The notes below the pieces were generated by a model. It had not been told where the DNA came from. It did no database searches and saw only the letters and a program-made list of their open reading frames with translations. The position numbers and the translations under genes are program-made. This document shows positions 1 through 5,805 of a stretch of 8,738 nucleotides of DNA, piece by piece; position 1 is the stretch's first letter, and the number at the start of each line of letters is the position of its first letter. Source of the stretch: Nitrospirae bacterium GWC2_42_7 (GTDB lineage Bacteria; Nitrospirota; Thermodesulfovibrionia; Thermodesulfovibrionales; UBA6898). Location: contig MHDW01000011.1 in the NCBI GenBank assembly GCA_001803645.1, positions 1,965 to 10,702 of the forward strand. Reading direction: 5' to 3'.

Positions 1-378
1 AGTCCCTATCATCAGAAAACTCGTAAAAGCAACTAAAAGCCCAATAGTCTGTACCTTGCCATAAAACTGTTTGTAAAATCTTACAAATGAGATCTTAAAA
101 AATAGAAGTATTATCACTGTAAGGGCAAACACCCCATGAAACGTTGCTCGTGAGGAAGGCTCGGCCTTTGTCTTCAGCAGAAACTCAAGACAGAAATATG
201 TTATAACAAAAAACAAAAGAATAAAAACAATTCCATTTGCCCTGTGTATTTTTTTCAGTTTTTCTATATTGTATCTTTTATCAGCCCTCCCGAATATCTC
301 GAACATGGTGAACATGGCTATAAAGATCAGAAGCAGCATTAATAAAGACAAGACAGATTTAAAATAAAATTCGGTCAT
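1..378 (-). CDS. Partial multi-pass membrane protein, cytochrome b561-like (heme ligation inferred)
   Basis: I translated this frame by hand from an ATG at 376-378. It stays open for 126 codons and runs off the left edge, so the C-terminus is missing. A strong Shine-Dalgarno (AGGGAGGAG, 381-390 on the complement) sits just before the ATG. There are four predicted membrane segments, at about residues 8-27, 46-66, 79-97 and 107-126 (cut). His45 (KKIHRANG) lies at the start of TM2 and His81 (RATFHGVFAL) at the start of TM3. Paired histidines at helix ends, with a positively charged loop (FKISFVRFYK) between TM3 and TM4, resemble small b-type cytochrome membrane proteins; this is family resemblance, not proof of heme. 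It lies 51 bp downstream of a cytochrome c gene on the same strand, so a membrane electron-transfer partner is plausible. Other four-helix membrane proteins cannot be excluded. Confidence 0.72.
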   Translation of the reverse strand, partial: MTEFYFKSVLSLLMLLLIFIAMFTMFEIFGRADKRYNIEKLKKIHRANGIVFILLFFVITYFCLEFLLKTKAEPSSRATFHGVFALTVIILLFFKISFVRFYKQFYGKVQTIGLLVAFTSFLMIGT

Positions 379-390
379 CCACTCCTCCCT

Positions 391-424
391 AAAAAAATGG
401 AGAGGCAAAGGCCTCTCCATTTTT
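391..424 (-). terminator. Strong intrinsic terminator after the cytochrome c gene
   Basis: A perfect 10-bp stem (ATGGAGAGGC, 397-406, with GCCTCTCCAT, 411-420) closes a 4-nt loop. It is flanked by seven A on the left and by T on the right, so read on the minus strand it ends in a run of seven U. It begins 5 bp past the cytochrome c stop codon. Its U-tract directly abuts the Shine-Dalgarno of the downstream membrane gene. The A/T symmetry means it could also act on plus-strand transcripts. Confidence 0.85.
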
Positions 425-429
425 GAATA

Positions 430-810
430 CTAATATCCAGGCGATTTTTTCGGCATTTCCTTTCCTGCCTTTTTGCCCAAAGACTTAATATAAGCAACAA
501 TATCCTTCATCTGTTCTGATTTTGCGTCTAATGCTTTACCCTTGTTTGCATTTTCAATACAAAAATTTACAGCCTCTTCAAGGCTCTTCTGGGTCTTGCC
601 CATAATCATAAACTCTTTCTTGTCACCAGCTTTTTCCAAACCCTTGCCGTCAGGGTGGCAGGAATTACATGCTTTTATCCCTCCGGCAAATTTAGCGTCA
701 TTGAAAAGCATCTTCCCGCGTTCTTCAGGCATATGCTTCATGGCAAACGCAGCGGAAAAAACCAGGCCAAGCGCTATTAGAGACAAGATCATAATTTTCA
801 AAACTTTCAT
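430..810 (-). CDS. Secreted monoheme c-type cytochrome
   Basis: This 126-aa protein has a Sec signal peptide (residues 1-23: charged MKVLK, hydrophobic core, probable cleavage after AFA). One heme c attachment motif follows, CNSCH at 48-52, with His52 as proximal ligand. Met68, Met70 and Met101 are candidate distal ligands. Met101 heads the terminal helix (MKDIVAYIKSL), which is typical of class I cytochrome c. The mature size of about 100 aa fits a soluble periplasmic electron carrier. An extra Cys84 in NFCIENANKGKALD recalls SoxA/TsdA-type cytochrome domains, but the similarity is only local. The start is secure: an extended Shine-Dalgarno (AAGGAGGTGAT) lies 7 nt upstream. The gene sits between a ferritin-like gene upstream and a membrane protein downstream, all on one strand. 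The partner and the electron donor are unknown. Confidence 0.93.
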   Translation of the reverse strand: MKVLKIMILSLIALGLVFSAAFAMKHMPEERGKMLFNDAKFAGGIKACNSCHPDGKGLEKAGDKKEFMIMGKTQKSLEEAVNFCIENANKGKALDAKSEQMKDIVAYIKSLGKKAGKEMPKKSPGY

Positions 811-956
811 CTATGTATCACCTCCTTTACATCGCTTTTTTCAAAGTCTACTACAAAATAAATCTGCCCGCAATATATTCTGAAACAAATACATTTACAG
901 GCAGAAACAGGATTTTATTGATCAGCCTTCCATATTTCAATTTCAGCATTAAACGG

Positions 957-986
957 TTTATATTTTGTCCTTGGCATTCTTGGCAA
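957..986 (-). promoter_or_regulatory. Candidate sigma-70 promoter for the cytochrome c gene
   Basis: On the minus strand TTGCCA (981-986) is followed after 18 nt by TATAAA (957-962). Each box matches five of six consensus positions. It lies between the ferritin-like stop codon and the cytochrome c start and would give a leader of about 140 nt. It suggests the cytochrome can be transcribed independently of the ferritin-like gene. Confidence 0.4.
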
Positions 987-994
987 ACAAACTC

Positions 995-1432
995 TTAAGT
1001 CACAAAAACTGTTGCTTTCTTTAGTTCACTGAGCTGCCCGAGCACGCCATGATGCTTCTTTTCATCAGAAATAAGCATTGAAAGTATATATTTTGTTGAA
1101 AACATCTCACTGTTATCGAGAGCTTTTTCCGCAAGCTCTATGGACTTGGCCTCTGCATCAATATGCTTTTCGAGTACAGATGAAAGAACAGCCAGTTCTT
1201 CAGGCATAAGATGGAGCGATTCTTTTGAGAGACTGTCAAGTATCATCTGCTGCATGACCTTATGTTTTTCTGAATCATGCCTGATGATATCCATGGTCAT
1301 GCGGATGAGAGGATTGTTTGTTTTCCGGTTCATATCCTCGGAGTATCTTATTGTCTCATCTTCAAGACCCTGCATTTCTTTGATCATATCCGCAAACTCC
1401 TTCGAAAATTCTGTTACTTTTACTTCTTTCAT
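995..1432 (-). CDS. Ferritin-like (rubrerythrin-type) di-iron four-helix protein
   Basis: A 145-aa, almost wholly helical, charged protein with no signal peptide, so probably cytoplasmic. Four helices can be seen with carboxylate/histidine patterns of the ferritin-like superfamily. Helix 1 carries LEDE at 23-26. Helix 2 carries RHDSEKHK (His52, Glu55, His57). Helix 3 carries LEKHIDAEAKSIE (Glu88, His90, Glu94). Helix 4 carries DEKKHH (Glu124, His127). Paired acid and ExxH-type residues on helices 2 and 4 suggest a di-iron site for peroxide or oxygen detoxification or iron handling; the exact activity is inference. There is no rubredoxin-like CxxC domain, so it is not a full rubrerythrin. The start is supported by an AGAGGAGG Shine-Dalgarno 7-8 nt upstream. 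It is the first of three same-strand redox-type genes, 184 bp from the cytochrome c gene. Confidence 0.75.
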   Translation of the reverse strand: MKEVKVTEFSKEFADMIKEMQGLEDETIRYSEDMNRKTNNPLIRMTMDIIRHDSEKHKVMQQMILDSLSKESLHLMPEELAVLSSVLEKHIDAEAKSIELAEKALDNSEMFSTKYILSMLISDEKKHHGVLGQLSELKKATVFVT

Positions 1433-1571
1433 TTTAAGCCTCCTCTTGCAAACCGGTTTTTATCCGCATATCCTTGCGCTGTATATTTTTGACTGCATCG
1501 GTATTTAATCTTATGCAGTAAAGTCAGGAAAATTATCTCTTCTGACCTTAGCCTCCTTAAAACCAGTTTAT

Positions 1572-1585
1572 CTGAGTTGGATCAA
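1572..1585. promoter_or_regulatory. Weak FNR/CRP-like half-palindrome
   Basis: CTGAG-TTGG-ATCAA matches the FNR-type pattern TTGAT-N4-ATCAA at 8 of 10 defined positions, with one perfect half-site. It lies about 140 bp upstream of the ferritin-like start, in the gap where regulators of the redox genes would be expected. A match at this level can arise by chance, and no convincing -10/-35 pair was found beside it. Confidence 0.15.
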
Positions 1586-1590
1586 TATTT

Positions 1591-1708
1591 GTGTCAGCAT
1601 AAGACTTAAATTAATGTAAGATGATTCTGATTGTTTTGTAGGACATTTACTTACAGGATGTGGTGTTTTCAGAAGTCTTTTGAAAAGCTGGATTTGGGAA
1701 ACTGACAC
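1591..1708. repeat. Possible decayed 118-bp element with 7-bp terminal inverted repeats
   Basis: GTGTCAG at 1591-1597 is mirrored by CTGACAC at 1702-1708. Reading inward from each end, both arms also contain AAGACTT and TGTAAG in the same order, though at different spacings. This resembles the ends of an insertion sequence or a MITE brought together by an internal deletion. No target duplication is visible. Its right end lies about 5 bp beyond the rsmE stop codon. It accounts for most of the gap 1433-1713, in which I see no gene. Confidence 0.3.
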
Positions 1709-1713
1709 CCCCT

Positions 1714-2424
1714 TCAGAATATCCGGGAGATCAGGGAAGGCACAACTGTTTCGATGTTCAGGATACGGTCTCCAAGATGTATTGCATTAAAACCCAATGA
1801 TATCAGCTTGTCGATCTCATACTGAATAAATCCTCCTTCAGGTCCAATGGCAAGAGTGACAGGCTGCCTGACATCGCGTGGACATGGTTCATTAGCACCG
1901 GGATCTGCAATAAGAGGCAGTGTATCTTTTATAAGGGAAGGTATTTCATCTTCTGCAAAAGGTTTGAAAAAGGGCTTCAGAAGAACTTCCGGCAAAATAG
2001 TGTCTCTGGCCTGTTCAAGCCCCAGGATGAGTTGTTTCTGAATATTTTCTGGCTGCAGGACAGGGCTTTGCCAGAAACTCTTCTCAACGCGAAAGGAGTT
2101 GATCAGGATAATATGTTTCACACCCATTGCAGTCACGGAAAGAAGGATTCTCCGCAAAACCTTTGGCCTCGGCAAGGCAAGTATCAGCGTAAGGGGTAGT
2201 GCAGCAGGTGGGGCATTCAACAGGTTGACGTCCATTTCCAGTGAAGTTTCCTTTATTGAGGTTATTCGTCCGGTGCCGACCAGTCCACCTGCAAGTCCAA
2301 CACGAAGTTCGTCTCCTGCTGAAGGACGGTGAACATCGAGGACATGCCTGAAACGCCGGCCTTCCAGCCTTACGCGGCCCGCATCGTTAATAAAGTCGTC
2401 TTTAAAGAGAAGCAGGAGGTTCAT
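1714..2424 (-). CDS. rsmE: RsmE, 16S rRNA (uracil-1498-N3)-methyltransferase
   Basis: This SPOUT-superfamily enzyme methylates N3 of U1498 in helix 44 of 16S rRNA using S-adenosylmethionine, acting on the 30S subunit in the cytoplasm. The 236 aa match the usual length (E. coli 243 aa). An N-terminal PUA-like RNA-binding domain covers about residues 1-70, with RRFRHVLDVHRPSAGDEL typical of the family. The SPOUT domain follows with LALPRPKVLRRIL (82-94), EQARDTILPEV (137-147), GPEGGF (194-199, SAM-binding knot) and LGDRILNIET (217-226). The last motif departs from the usual LGPRILRTETA. There is no Shine-Dalgarno upstream; a -10 box lies 5 nt before the ATG, so the mRNA is probably leaderless. 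It is divergent from the trmJ-like gene. Identification is confident; the substitutions suggest a divergent subfamily. Confidence 0.93.
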   Translation of the reverse strand: MNLLLLFKDDFINDAGRVRLEGRRFRHVLDVHRPSAGDELRVGLAGGLVGTGRITSIKETSLEMDVNLLNAPPAALPLTLILALPRPKVLRRILLSVTAMGVKHIILINSFRVEKSFWQSPVLQPENIQKQLILGLEQARDTILPEVLLKPFFKPFAEDEIPSLIKDTLPLIADPGANEPCPRDVRQPVTLAIGPEGGFIQYEIDKLISLGFNAIHLGDRILNIETVVPSLISRIF

Positions 2425-2425
2425 G

Positions 2426-2445
2426 TCTTATTGTATAGAATAAGA
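2426..2445. repeat. 7-bp inverted repeat over the rsmE -10 box
   Basis: TCTTATT (2426-2432), six spacer bases (GTATAG) and AATAAGA (2439-2445) form a perfect dyad. It covers the rsmE -10 box and ends next to the start codon. It could be an operator for a dimeric repressor or just AT-rich promoter sequence. Confidence 0.35.
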
Positions 2446-2458
2446 TGCCTAAAAACAA
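2430..2458 (-). promoter_or_regulatory. rsmE promoter, predicted leaderless transcript
   Basis: On the minus strand TTGTTT (2453-2458) is followed after 17 nt by TACAAT (2430-2435), a 5/6 match to the -10 consensus at optimal spacing. The expected transcription start (about 2423-2424) coincides with the A of the rsmE ATG, and no Shine-Dalgarno is present. Confidence 0.5.
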
Positions 2459-2525
2459 TTAGAGTTAAACATTGCCGTGCATAATAAGTGTTGTCTTAAA
2501 CTTACCTGATACAGCATCGAAAAAG

Positions 2526-2554
2526 TTGTCTCATCCTGATGTTTATTGTATCTT
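2526..2554 (+). promoter_or_regulatory. trmJ-like gene promoter, predicted leaderless transcript
   Basis: TTGTCT (2526-2531), 17 nt, TATCTT (2549-2554); each box matches 4 of 6 consensus positions. Only seven bases separate the -10 box from the ATG at 2562, so transcription would start at or 1 nt before the start codon. The bases between (ATCAACT) contain no Shine-Dalgarno. Confidence 0.4.
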
Positions 2555-2561
2555 ATCAACT

Positions 2562-3305
2562 ATGACTGACTGGAAGGAGAACATATATTTTATTCTTATA
2601 GAACCTCAAGAGCCAGGTAATATCGGCGCCTCTGCAAGGGCAATAAAAAATATGGGTTTTAAGAACCTCTGTCTTGTAAAACCGCCTGCTGTTATTACTG
2701 ACGAGGCAAGATGGCTGGCACGCAATGCCCTTGATGTGCTCGGATCAGCAGAGACCTTTGACACATTAAGTGATGCAGTAAAAGACAAGTCTATTGTCAT
2801 AGGCACAACACGCAGAAAAGGCAAAAGACGGGGAGTGATCATGCCTGTTGACCATGGGGTCAAGAACATATATGAAATAGCTGCCAAAAATAAAGTGGCC
2901 ATATTATTCGGACGTGAGTCAAGGGGACTTTTCAATGAAGAGGTTGATGAATGCGGGTTTCTTCTTTCGATCCCAAGCAGTAAAGACCAGCCTTCCCTGA
3001 ATCTTGCACAGGCTGTACTGATAGTTTCCTATGAGCTGTCGAAAGCAGAGTATAATGAAAAGAAAACAGAAAGAAAAAGTGCAGAACTGGTCAGGCATGA
3101 GGACATTGTTGCTCTGTACTCAAGGATGGCAGAGACATTAAAAAAACTCGAGTATATTCCGAGAGGTGACAGGGATCTTGAGAAAAAGATCATGCATAAC
3201 CTGAAGCATTTTATCGGCAGAGCAGGGCTGACAGATTGGGAATTAAATATGCTGCACGGCATCTGCTCACAGATTGATAAGAAGATAACCGGCAAGAAAA
3301 TTTAA
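2562..3305 (+). CDS. trmJ: TrmJ-like tRNA (Nm32) 2'-O-methyltransferase, TrmH/SpoU family
   Basis: This SPOUT methyltransferase of the TrmH family would transfer a methyl group from SAM to the ribose 2'-OH of tRNA position 32. In the 247-aa protein the signatures are ILIEPQEPGNIGASARAIKNMG (11-32, with Arg26 at the catalytic-arginine position), FGRESRGLFNEE (116-127, SAM loop) and IPSSKDQPSLNLAQAV (137-152, knot). A C-terminal helical extension (about 165-247, ending FIGRAGLTDWELNMLHGI) distinguishes TrmJ from minimal TrmL. The frame is open upstream to a TTG at 2472, but ATG 2562 is the first ATG and matches the family's N-terminus. It has no Shine-Dalgarno and a -10 box 7 nt away. It is divergent from rsmE across 137 bp. 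The nucleotide specificity (C32/U32 or another position) is assigned by family, not seen. Confidence 0.88.
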   Translation: MTDWKENIYFILIEPQEPGNIGASARAIKNMGFKNLCLVKPPAVITDEARWLARNALDVLGSAETFDTLSDAVKDKSIVIGTTRRKGKRRGVIMPVDHGVKNIYEIAAKNKVAILFGRESRGLFNEEVDECGFLLSIPSSKDQPSLNLAQAVLIVSYELSKAEYNEKKTERKSAELVRHEDIVALYSRMAETLKKLEYIPRGDRDLEKKIMHNLKHFIGRAGLTDWELNMLHGICSQIDKKITGKKI

Positions 3306-3316
3306 CCATCGATATA

Positions 3317-3371
3317 GTCATTCCCGCTTGCCGGGAATCCTTCAGAAAGATTCTGGACAAGCCAGAATGAC
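3317..3371. repeat. 55-bp palindromic (REP/clover-type) element
   Basis: The outer arms GTCATTC (3317-3323) and GAATGAC (3365-3371) are inverted copies. Inside are two further hairpins: TTCCCG/CGGGAA around a CTTGC loop, and ATTCTGG/CCAGAAT around ACAAG. The fold is a three-stem cruciform. Elements of this form (GTCATTCCCG...GAATGAC) are commonly dispersed in many copies in intergenic regions of Nitrospirota and delta-proteobacterial genomes. It sits between two convergent genes, a usual place for such repeats. It is not a classical terminator for the trmJ-like gene, because A rather than T follows it on that strand. Confidence 0.7.
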
Positions 3372-3386
3372 AAAAAATAGGAAACC

Positions 3387-3453
3387 CCTCAGCAGAAACT
3401 GTGAGGTATTGAAAATCAATCAATTACATTTCTTGGCGAAACATTTTGCCAAG
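3387..3453. terminator. Two hairpins between convergent genes, weak candidate terminators
   Basis: Hairpin one pairs CCTCA (3387-3391) with TGAGG (3402-3406), extended by CAG/CTG past a bulged G. On the minus strand a run of six U follows about 9 nt later (3372-3377). Hairpin two pairs CTTGGC (3432-3437) with GCCAAG (3448-3453), with A/T pairs and one G.T inside; on the plus strand T-rich sequence follows. Neither has an immediate U-tract, so efficiency is doubtful. Confidence 0.35.
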
Positions 3454-3469
3454 TAATTTGTTGCTTTCT

Positions 3470-5464
3470 TTAGCCTTTCAGCAGTTTCTTTGCACGGCTG
3501 ACAATGTTCTCTGCTGTAAACCCGAACTTCTCGAAAAGGACTTTAGCCGGTGCAGAGGCTCCAAAACGGTCCATACCTATAACATCGCCTTTTAGTCCAA
3601 CATATTTATACCATGTTGATGAGGCCCCTGCCTCAACAGCGACCCTCTTCTCAACATTGGGAGGAAGCACTCTGTTCTTATAAGCAGTTGTCTGGCGTTC
3701 AAACAGTTCAAAACAACCCATATTAACAACCCTTGTCTTTATCCCGTTCTCATTCAATACCACGGCTGCTCCAAGCGTCTGGTGTATCTCGGCTCCTGAT
3801 GACATAAGTATGATATCAGGAGACCCCTTGGAGTCCATAAGTATATATCCGCCTTTTTCAAGTCCTTCTGCCGAGGGATATTTCTTCCTGTCGAGCACAG
3901 GAAGATTCTGTCTTGAGAGAATGATCGCATGAGGCCTGCTGTTGTCACTCAATGCTATCTTCCATGCAACAGATGTTTCATTAGCATCCGAAGGCCTGAT
4001 AACATTGATATGGGGCATGGCCCTGAGGCTTGATATCTGTTCTATAGGCTGATGTGTAGGTCCATCTTCTCCAAGACCGATGGAATCATGCGTAAACACA
4101 TATATCGCATGCACTTCCATTAAAGAGGCGAGCCTTATCGAAGGCTTCATATAGTCTGAAAAAACAAGGAACGTGCCGCCGTAAGGTATTAGCATCCTGC
4201 TTAAGGCCATGCCGTTTAAAGCTGCTGCCATCGCATGCTCCCTTACTCCGAAATGTATATTTCTTCCACCCTTAACAACACCGTATTCAGTATATTTCTT
4301 CAGCATCGTATTATTTGAAGGGGCAAGGTCTGCAGAACCTCCGATAAGATTAGGCAGTATATCTGCAACAGCATTCAGGGCCTTGCCTGAGGCGCTTCTT
4401 GTTGCCACAGAACCGTCAGCAGGATTAAAAACAGGGAGCTTGCTTTCCCATGCATCCGGCAGAGTTCTGTCTGACATGATCTTCCATCTCTTGGAGAGCT
4501 CCGGATATTTTTTGCTATAGCTGGTTAAGAGCGCTTTCCACTTATTTTCTTCATCCCTGCCCTTTTGTACGGCCTTTCTCATATGGCCCAATACTTCCCT
4601 GGGTATACAGAATTTTTTTAAAGAGCAGCAGAGTGTCTCTTTGGTCAGCTTAAGTTCATCCTCACCAAGCGGTGAGCCATGTGCATCTGCAGTATCCTGT
4701 TTATTAGGACTGCCAAAGCCGATATGGGTCCTGACCATTATAAGGGAGGGTTTGCTCTTTTCTGCCTTCGCATCTTTCAATGCCTTTTCGATCCCTTTAA
4801 GGTCGTCTCCGGCAACATTCTGCACATGCCATTCGTATGCTTTAAACCGCTTTCCGACATCTTCAGTAAATGAGAGATCTGTCGAGCCTTCAATTGTTAT
4901 TTTATTGTCAGAGTAAAGGTAAACGATCTTTCCCAGTTTCAAATGGCCTGCAAGCGATGCAGCCTCTGACGAAACGCCCTCCATAAGGTCGCCGTCGCTG
5001 ACAATGCCATATATATTGTAATCAACAACAGGGAGTCCGGATTTATTGAACATCTCCGAGAGATATTTTTCGGCCATAGCCATGCCGACACCTGTTGCAA
5101 AGCCCTGACCGAGAGGGCCTGTTGTTGTTTCTATTCCGCAAGCAAGGCAGTACTCAGGATGTCCCGGAGTCTTGCTCTCCCACTGTCTGAAATTCTTTAT
5201 GTCATCGAGTGATATATTATGGCCTGTGAGGTGAAGTAGGCTGTAAAGCAGCATTGAGCCATGGCCTGCTGAAAGAACAAACCTGTCGCGGTTATGCCAA
5301 TAAGGATTCTTCGGATTATGCTTCAGAAATTTTGACCATAACACATAGGCCATTGCAGCATCTCCCATAGGCATTCCCGGATGCCCTGAATTTGCGGCCT
5401 GCACTGCATCAGCAGACAGCATCCTTGTTGTGTTGATGCTGAGTTCGTCAATATTCATCTTCAT
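3470..5464 (-). CDS. tkt: Transketolase
   Basis: This thiamine-diphosphate enzyme moves two-carbon ketol units between pentose, tetrose, triose and hexose phosphates in the cytoplasmic non-oxidative pentose phosphate pathway. The 664 aa match the full-length bacterial enzyme (E. coli 663). The ThDP domain has SGHPG (His28), SAGHGS (65-70), GPLGQG (116-121), SDGDLMEG (156-163) with Asn187 completing the Mg-ThDP site, and His262. The Pyr domain has GSADLAPSN (376-384), GVREHA (406-411) with catalytic Glu409, and GEDGPTHQP (465-473) with His471. The C-terminal domain is intact. The frame extends upstream to a GTG, but the ATG at 5462-5464 is preferred: GGAGG lies 10 nt upstream and the protein then starts like other transketolases. 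ATG 5456-5458, with AGGTG before it, is an alternative. It is single, not split into N and C halves. Confidence 0.98.
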   Translation of the reverse strand: MKMNIDELSINTTRMLSADAVQAANSGHPGMPMGDAAMAYVLWSKFLKHNPKNPYWHNRDRFVLSAGHGSMLLYSLLHLTGHNISLDDIKNFRQWESKTPGHPEYCLACGIETTTGPLGQGFATGVGMAMAEKYLSEMFNKSGLPVVDYNIYGIVSDGDLMEGVSSEAASLAGHLKLGKIVYLYSDNKITIEGSTDLSFTEDVGKRFKAYEWHVQNVAGDDLKGIEKALKDAKAEKSKPSLIMVRTHIGFGSPNKQDTADAHGSPLGEDELKLTKETLCCSLKKFCIPREVLGHMRKAVQKGRDEENKWKALLTSYSKKYPELSKRWKIMSDRTLPDAWESKLPVFNPADGSVATRSASGKALNAVADILPNLIGGSADLAPSNNTMLKKYTEYGVVKGGRNIHFGVREHAMAAALNGMALSRMLIPYGGTFLVFSDYMKPSIRLASLMEVHAIYVFTHDSIGLGEDGPTHQPIEQISSLRAMPHINVIRPSDANETSVAWKIALSDNSRPHAIILSRQNLPVLDRKKYPSAEGLEKGGYILMDSKGSPDIILMSSGAEIHQTLGAAVVLNENGIKTRVVNMGCFELFERQTTAYKNRVLPPNVEKRVAVEAGASSTWYKYVGLKGDVIGMDRFGASAPAKVLFEKFGFTAENIVSRAKKLLKG

Positions 5465-5516
5465 CACCTGAGCGCCTCCGTTATTAAAGCAATTTTTTAC
5501 TGCAAAAAACATATTG

Positions 5517-5546
5517 ATGGTACAAAAAATCACTGTATCAGGTCAA
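5517..5546 (-). promoter_or_regulatory. Candidate tkt promoter
   Basis: On the minus strand TTGACC (5541-5546; 5/6 match) is followed after 18 nt by TACCAT (5517-5522; 4/6). The predicted start near 5510 gives a leader of about 46 nt before the preferred tkt ATG. It lies in the 341-bp gap 5465-5805, which also holds the hairpin-rich repeat and the promoter of the next gene, and no gene of its own. Confidence 0.45.
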
Positions 5547-5575
5547 ATCAGACTATTACTAATGAGATCAATAAT

Positions 5576-5720
5576 AAAGCCACATACATCACCCTCCCCT
5601 TCATCCCCTCCCCTCAAGGGAGGGGAAGTATTACAACCCTCTCCCCTGGAGGGAGAGGGCGAGCCTGCCTGTCCGGTAGGCAGGGGTGAGGGGGCCTTAC
5701 TTATGAACTCCTTATCAACC
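5576..5720. repeat. Hairpin-rich direct repeat, copy 1 (145 bp)
   Basis: The sequence is strongly C-rich then G-rich, with three local hairpins. These are CCCCTCCC/GGGAGGGG, CCCTCTCCC/GGGAGAGGG (9 bp) and GCCTGCCT/AGGCAGG with adjoining bases. The 42 bases at 5586-5627 are identical to 6635-6676 in copy 2. The right end (ACTTATGAACTCCTTA) also matches copy 2 closely. This looks like a non-coding interspersed MITE or REP-like element. Copy 1 has all three hairpins and is the better preserved. A 79-codon open frame across it (5514-5753) is a by-product of the repeat, not a gene. Confidence 0.8.
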
Positions 5721-5733
5721 ACACAAAATATTT

Positions 5734-5764
5734 TTGACAGGCGGCTTTTTTGATGTAATATAAA
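5734..5764 (+). promoter_or_regulatory. Candidate sigma-70 promoter of the membrane gene
   Basis: A perfect -35 box TTGACA (5734-5739) is followed by TAATAT at 16 nt (5756-5761), or by TATAAA at 19 nt (5759-5764). The start would lie near 5768, giving a leader of about 38 nt that ends in a good Shine-Dalgarno. The promoter begins only 13 bp past repeat copy 1. Confidence 0.6.
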
Positions 5765-5805
5765 GAAAGAATTCCAAGAACAATAACTATCAGAGGAGTA
5801 ATAAG

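Noticed and set aside
963..994. Terminator for the ferritin-like gene
   Set aside because: CTTGGCATTCTTGGCA is a direct, not inverted, repeat, so no stable hairpin with a U-tract forms.
1140..1508. 122-codon plus-strand frame opposite the ferritin-like gene
   Set aside because: It is antisense to a gene with clear ferritin-like motifs and a strong ribosome binding site, and its composition is serine/phenylalanine-rich as expected for a shadow.
2472..2561. 30-residue N-terminal extension of the trmJ-like protein
   Set aside because: It would start at TTG without a Shine-Dalgarno, the residues have no family counterpart, and the promoter for the gene lies within it.
1010..3474. 14-mer GTTGCTTTCTTTAG shared by the ends of the ferritin-like and transketolase genes
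   Set aside because: In the first it encodes LKKAT, and in the second it spans the stop codon. The flanks do not match, so it is probably chance or purine-rich bias.
5465..5533. N-terminal extension of transketolase by 23 residues
   Set aside because: It needs a GTG start, adds residues absent from other transketolases and overlaps the predicted promoter. The ATG at 5462-5464 has a Shine-Dalgarno and gives the normal length.
5576..5700. CRISPR or tandem repeat array in the C/G-rich block
   Set aside because: There are no regularly spaced identical units. The similarity comes from nested hairpins within one element, with one further copy a kilobase away.
5514..5753. 79-codon plus-strand open frame upstream of the membrane gene
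   Set aside because: It is made almost entirely of repeat copy 1, is proline/glycine-rich low-complexity, starts inside the tkt promoter region and has no ribosome binding site.
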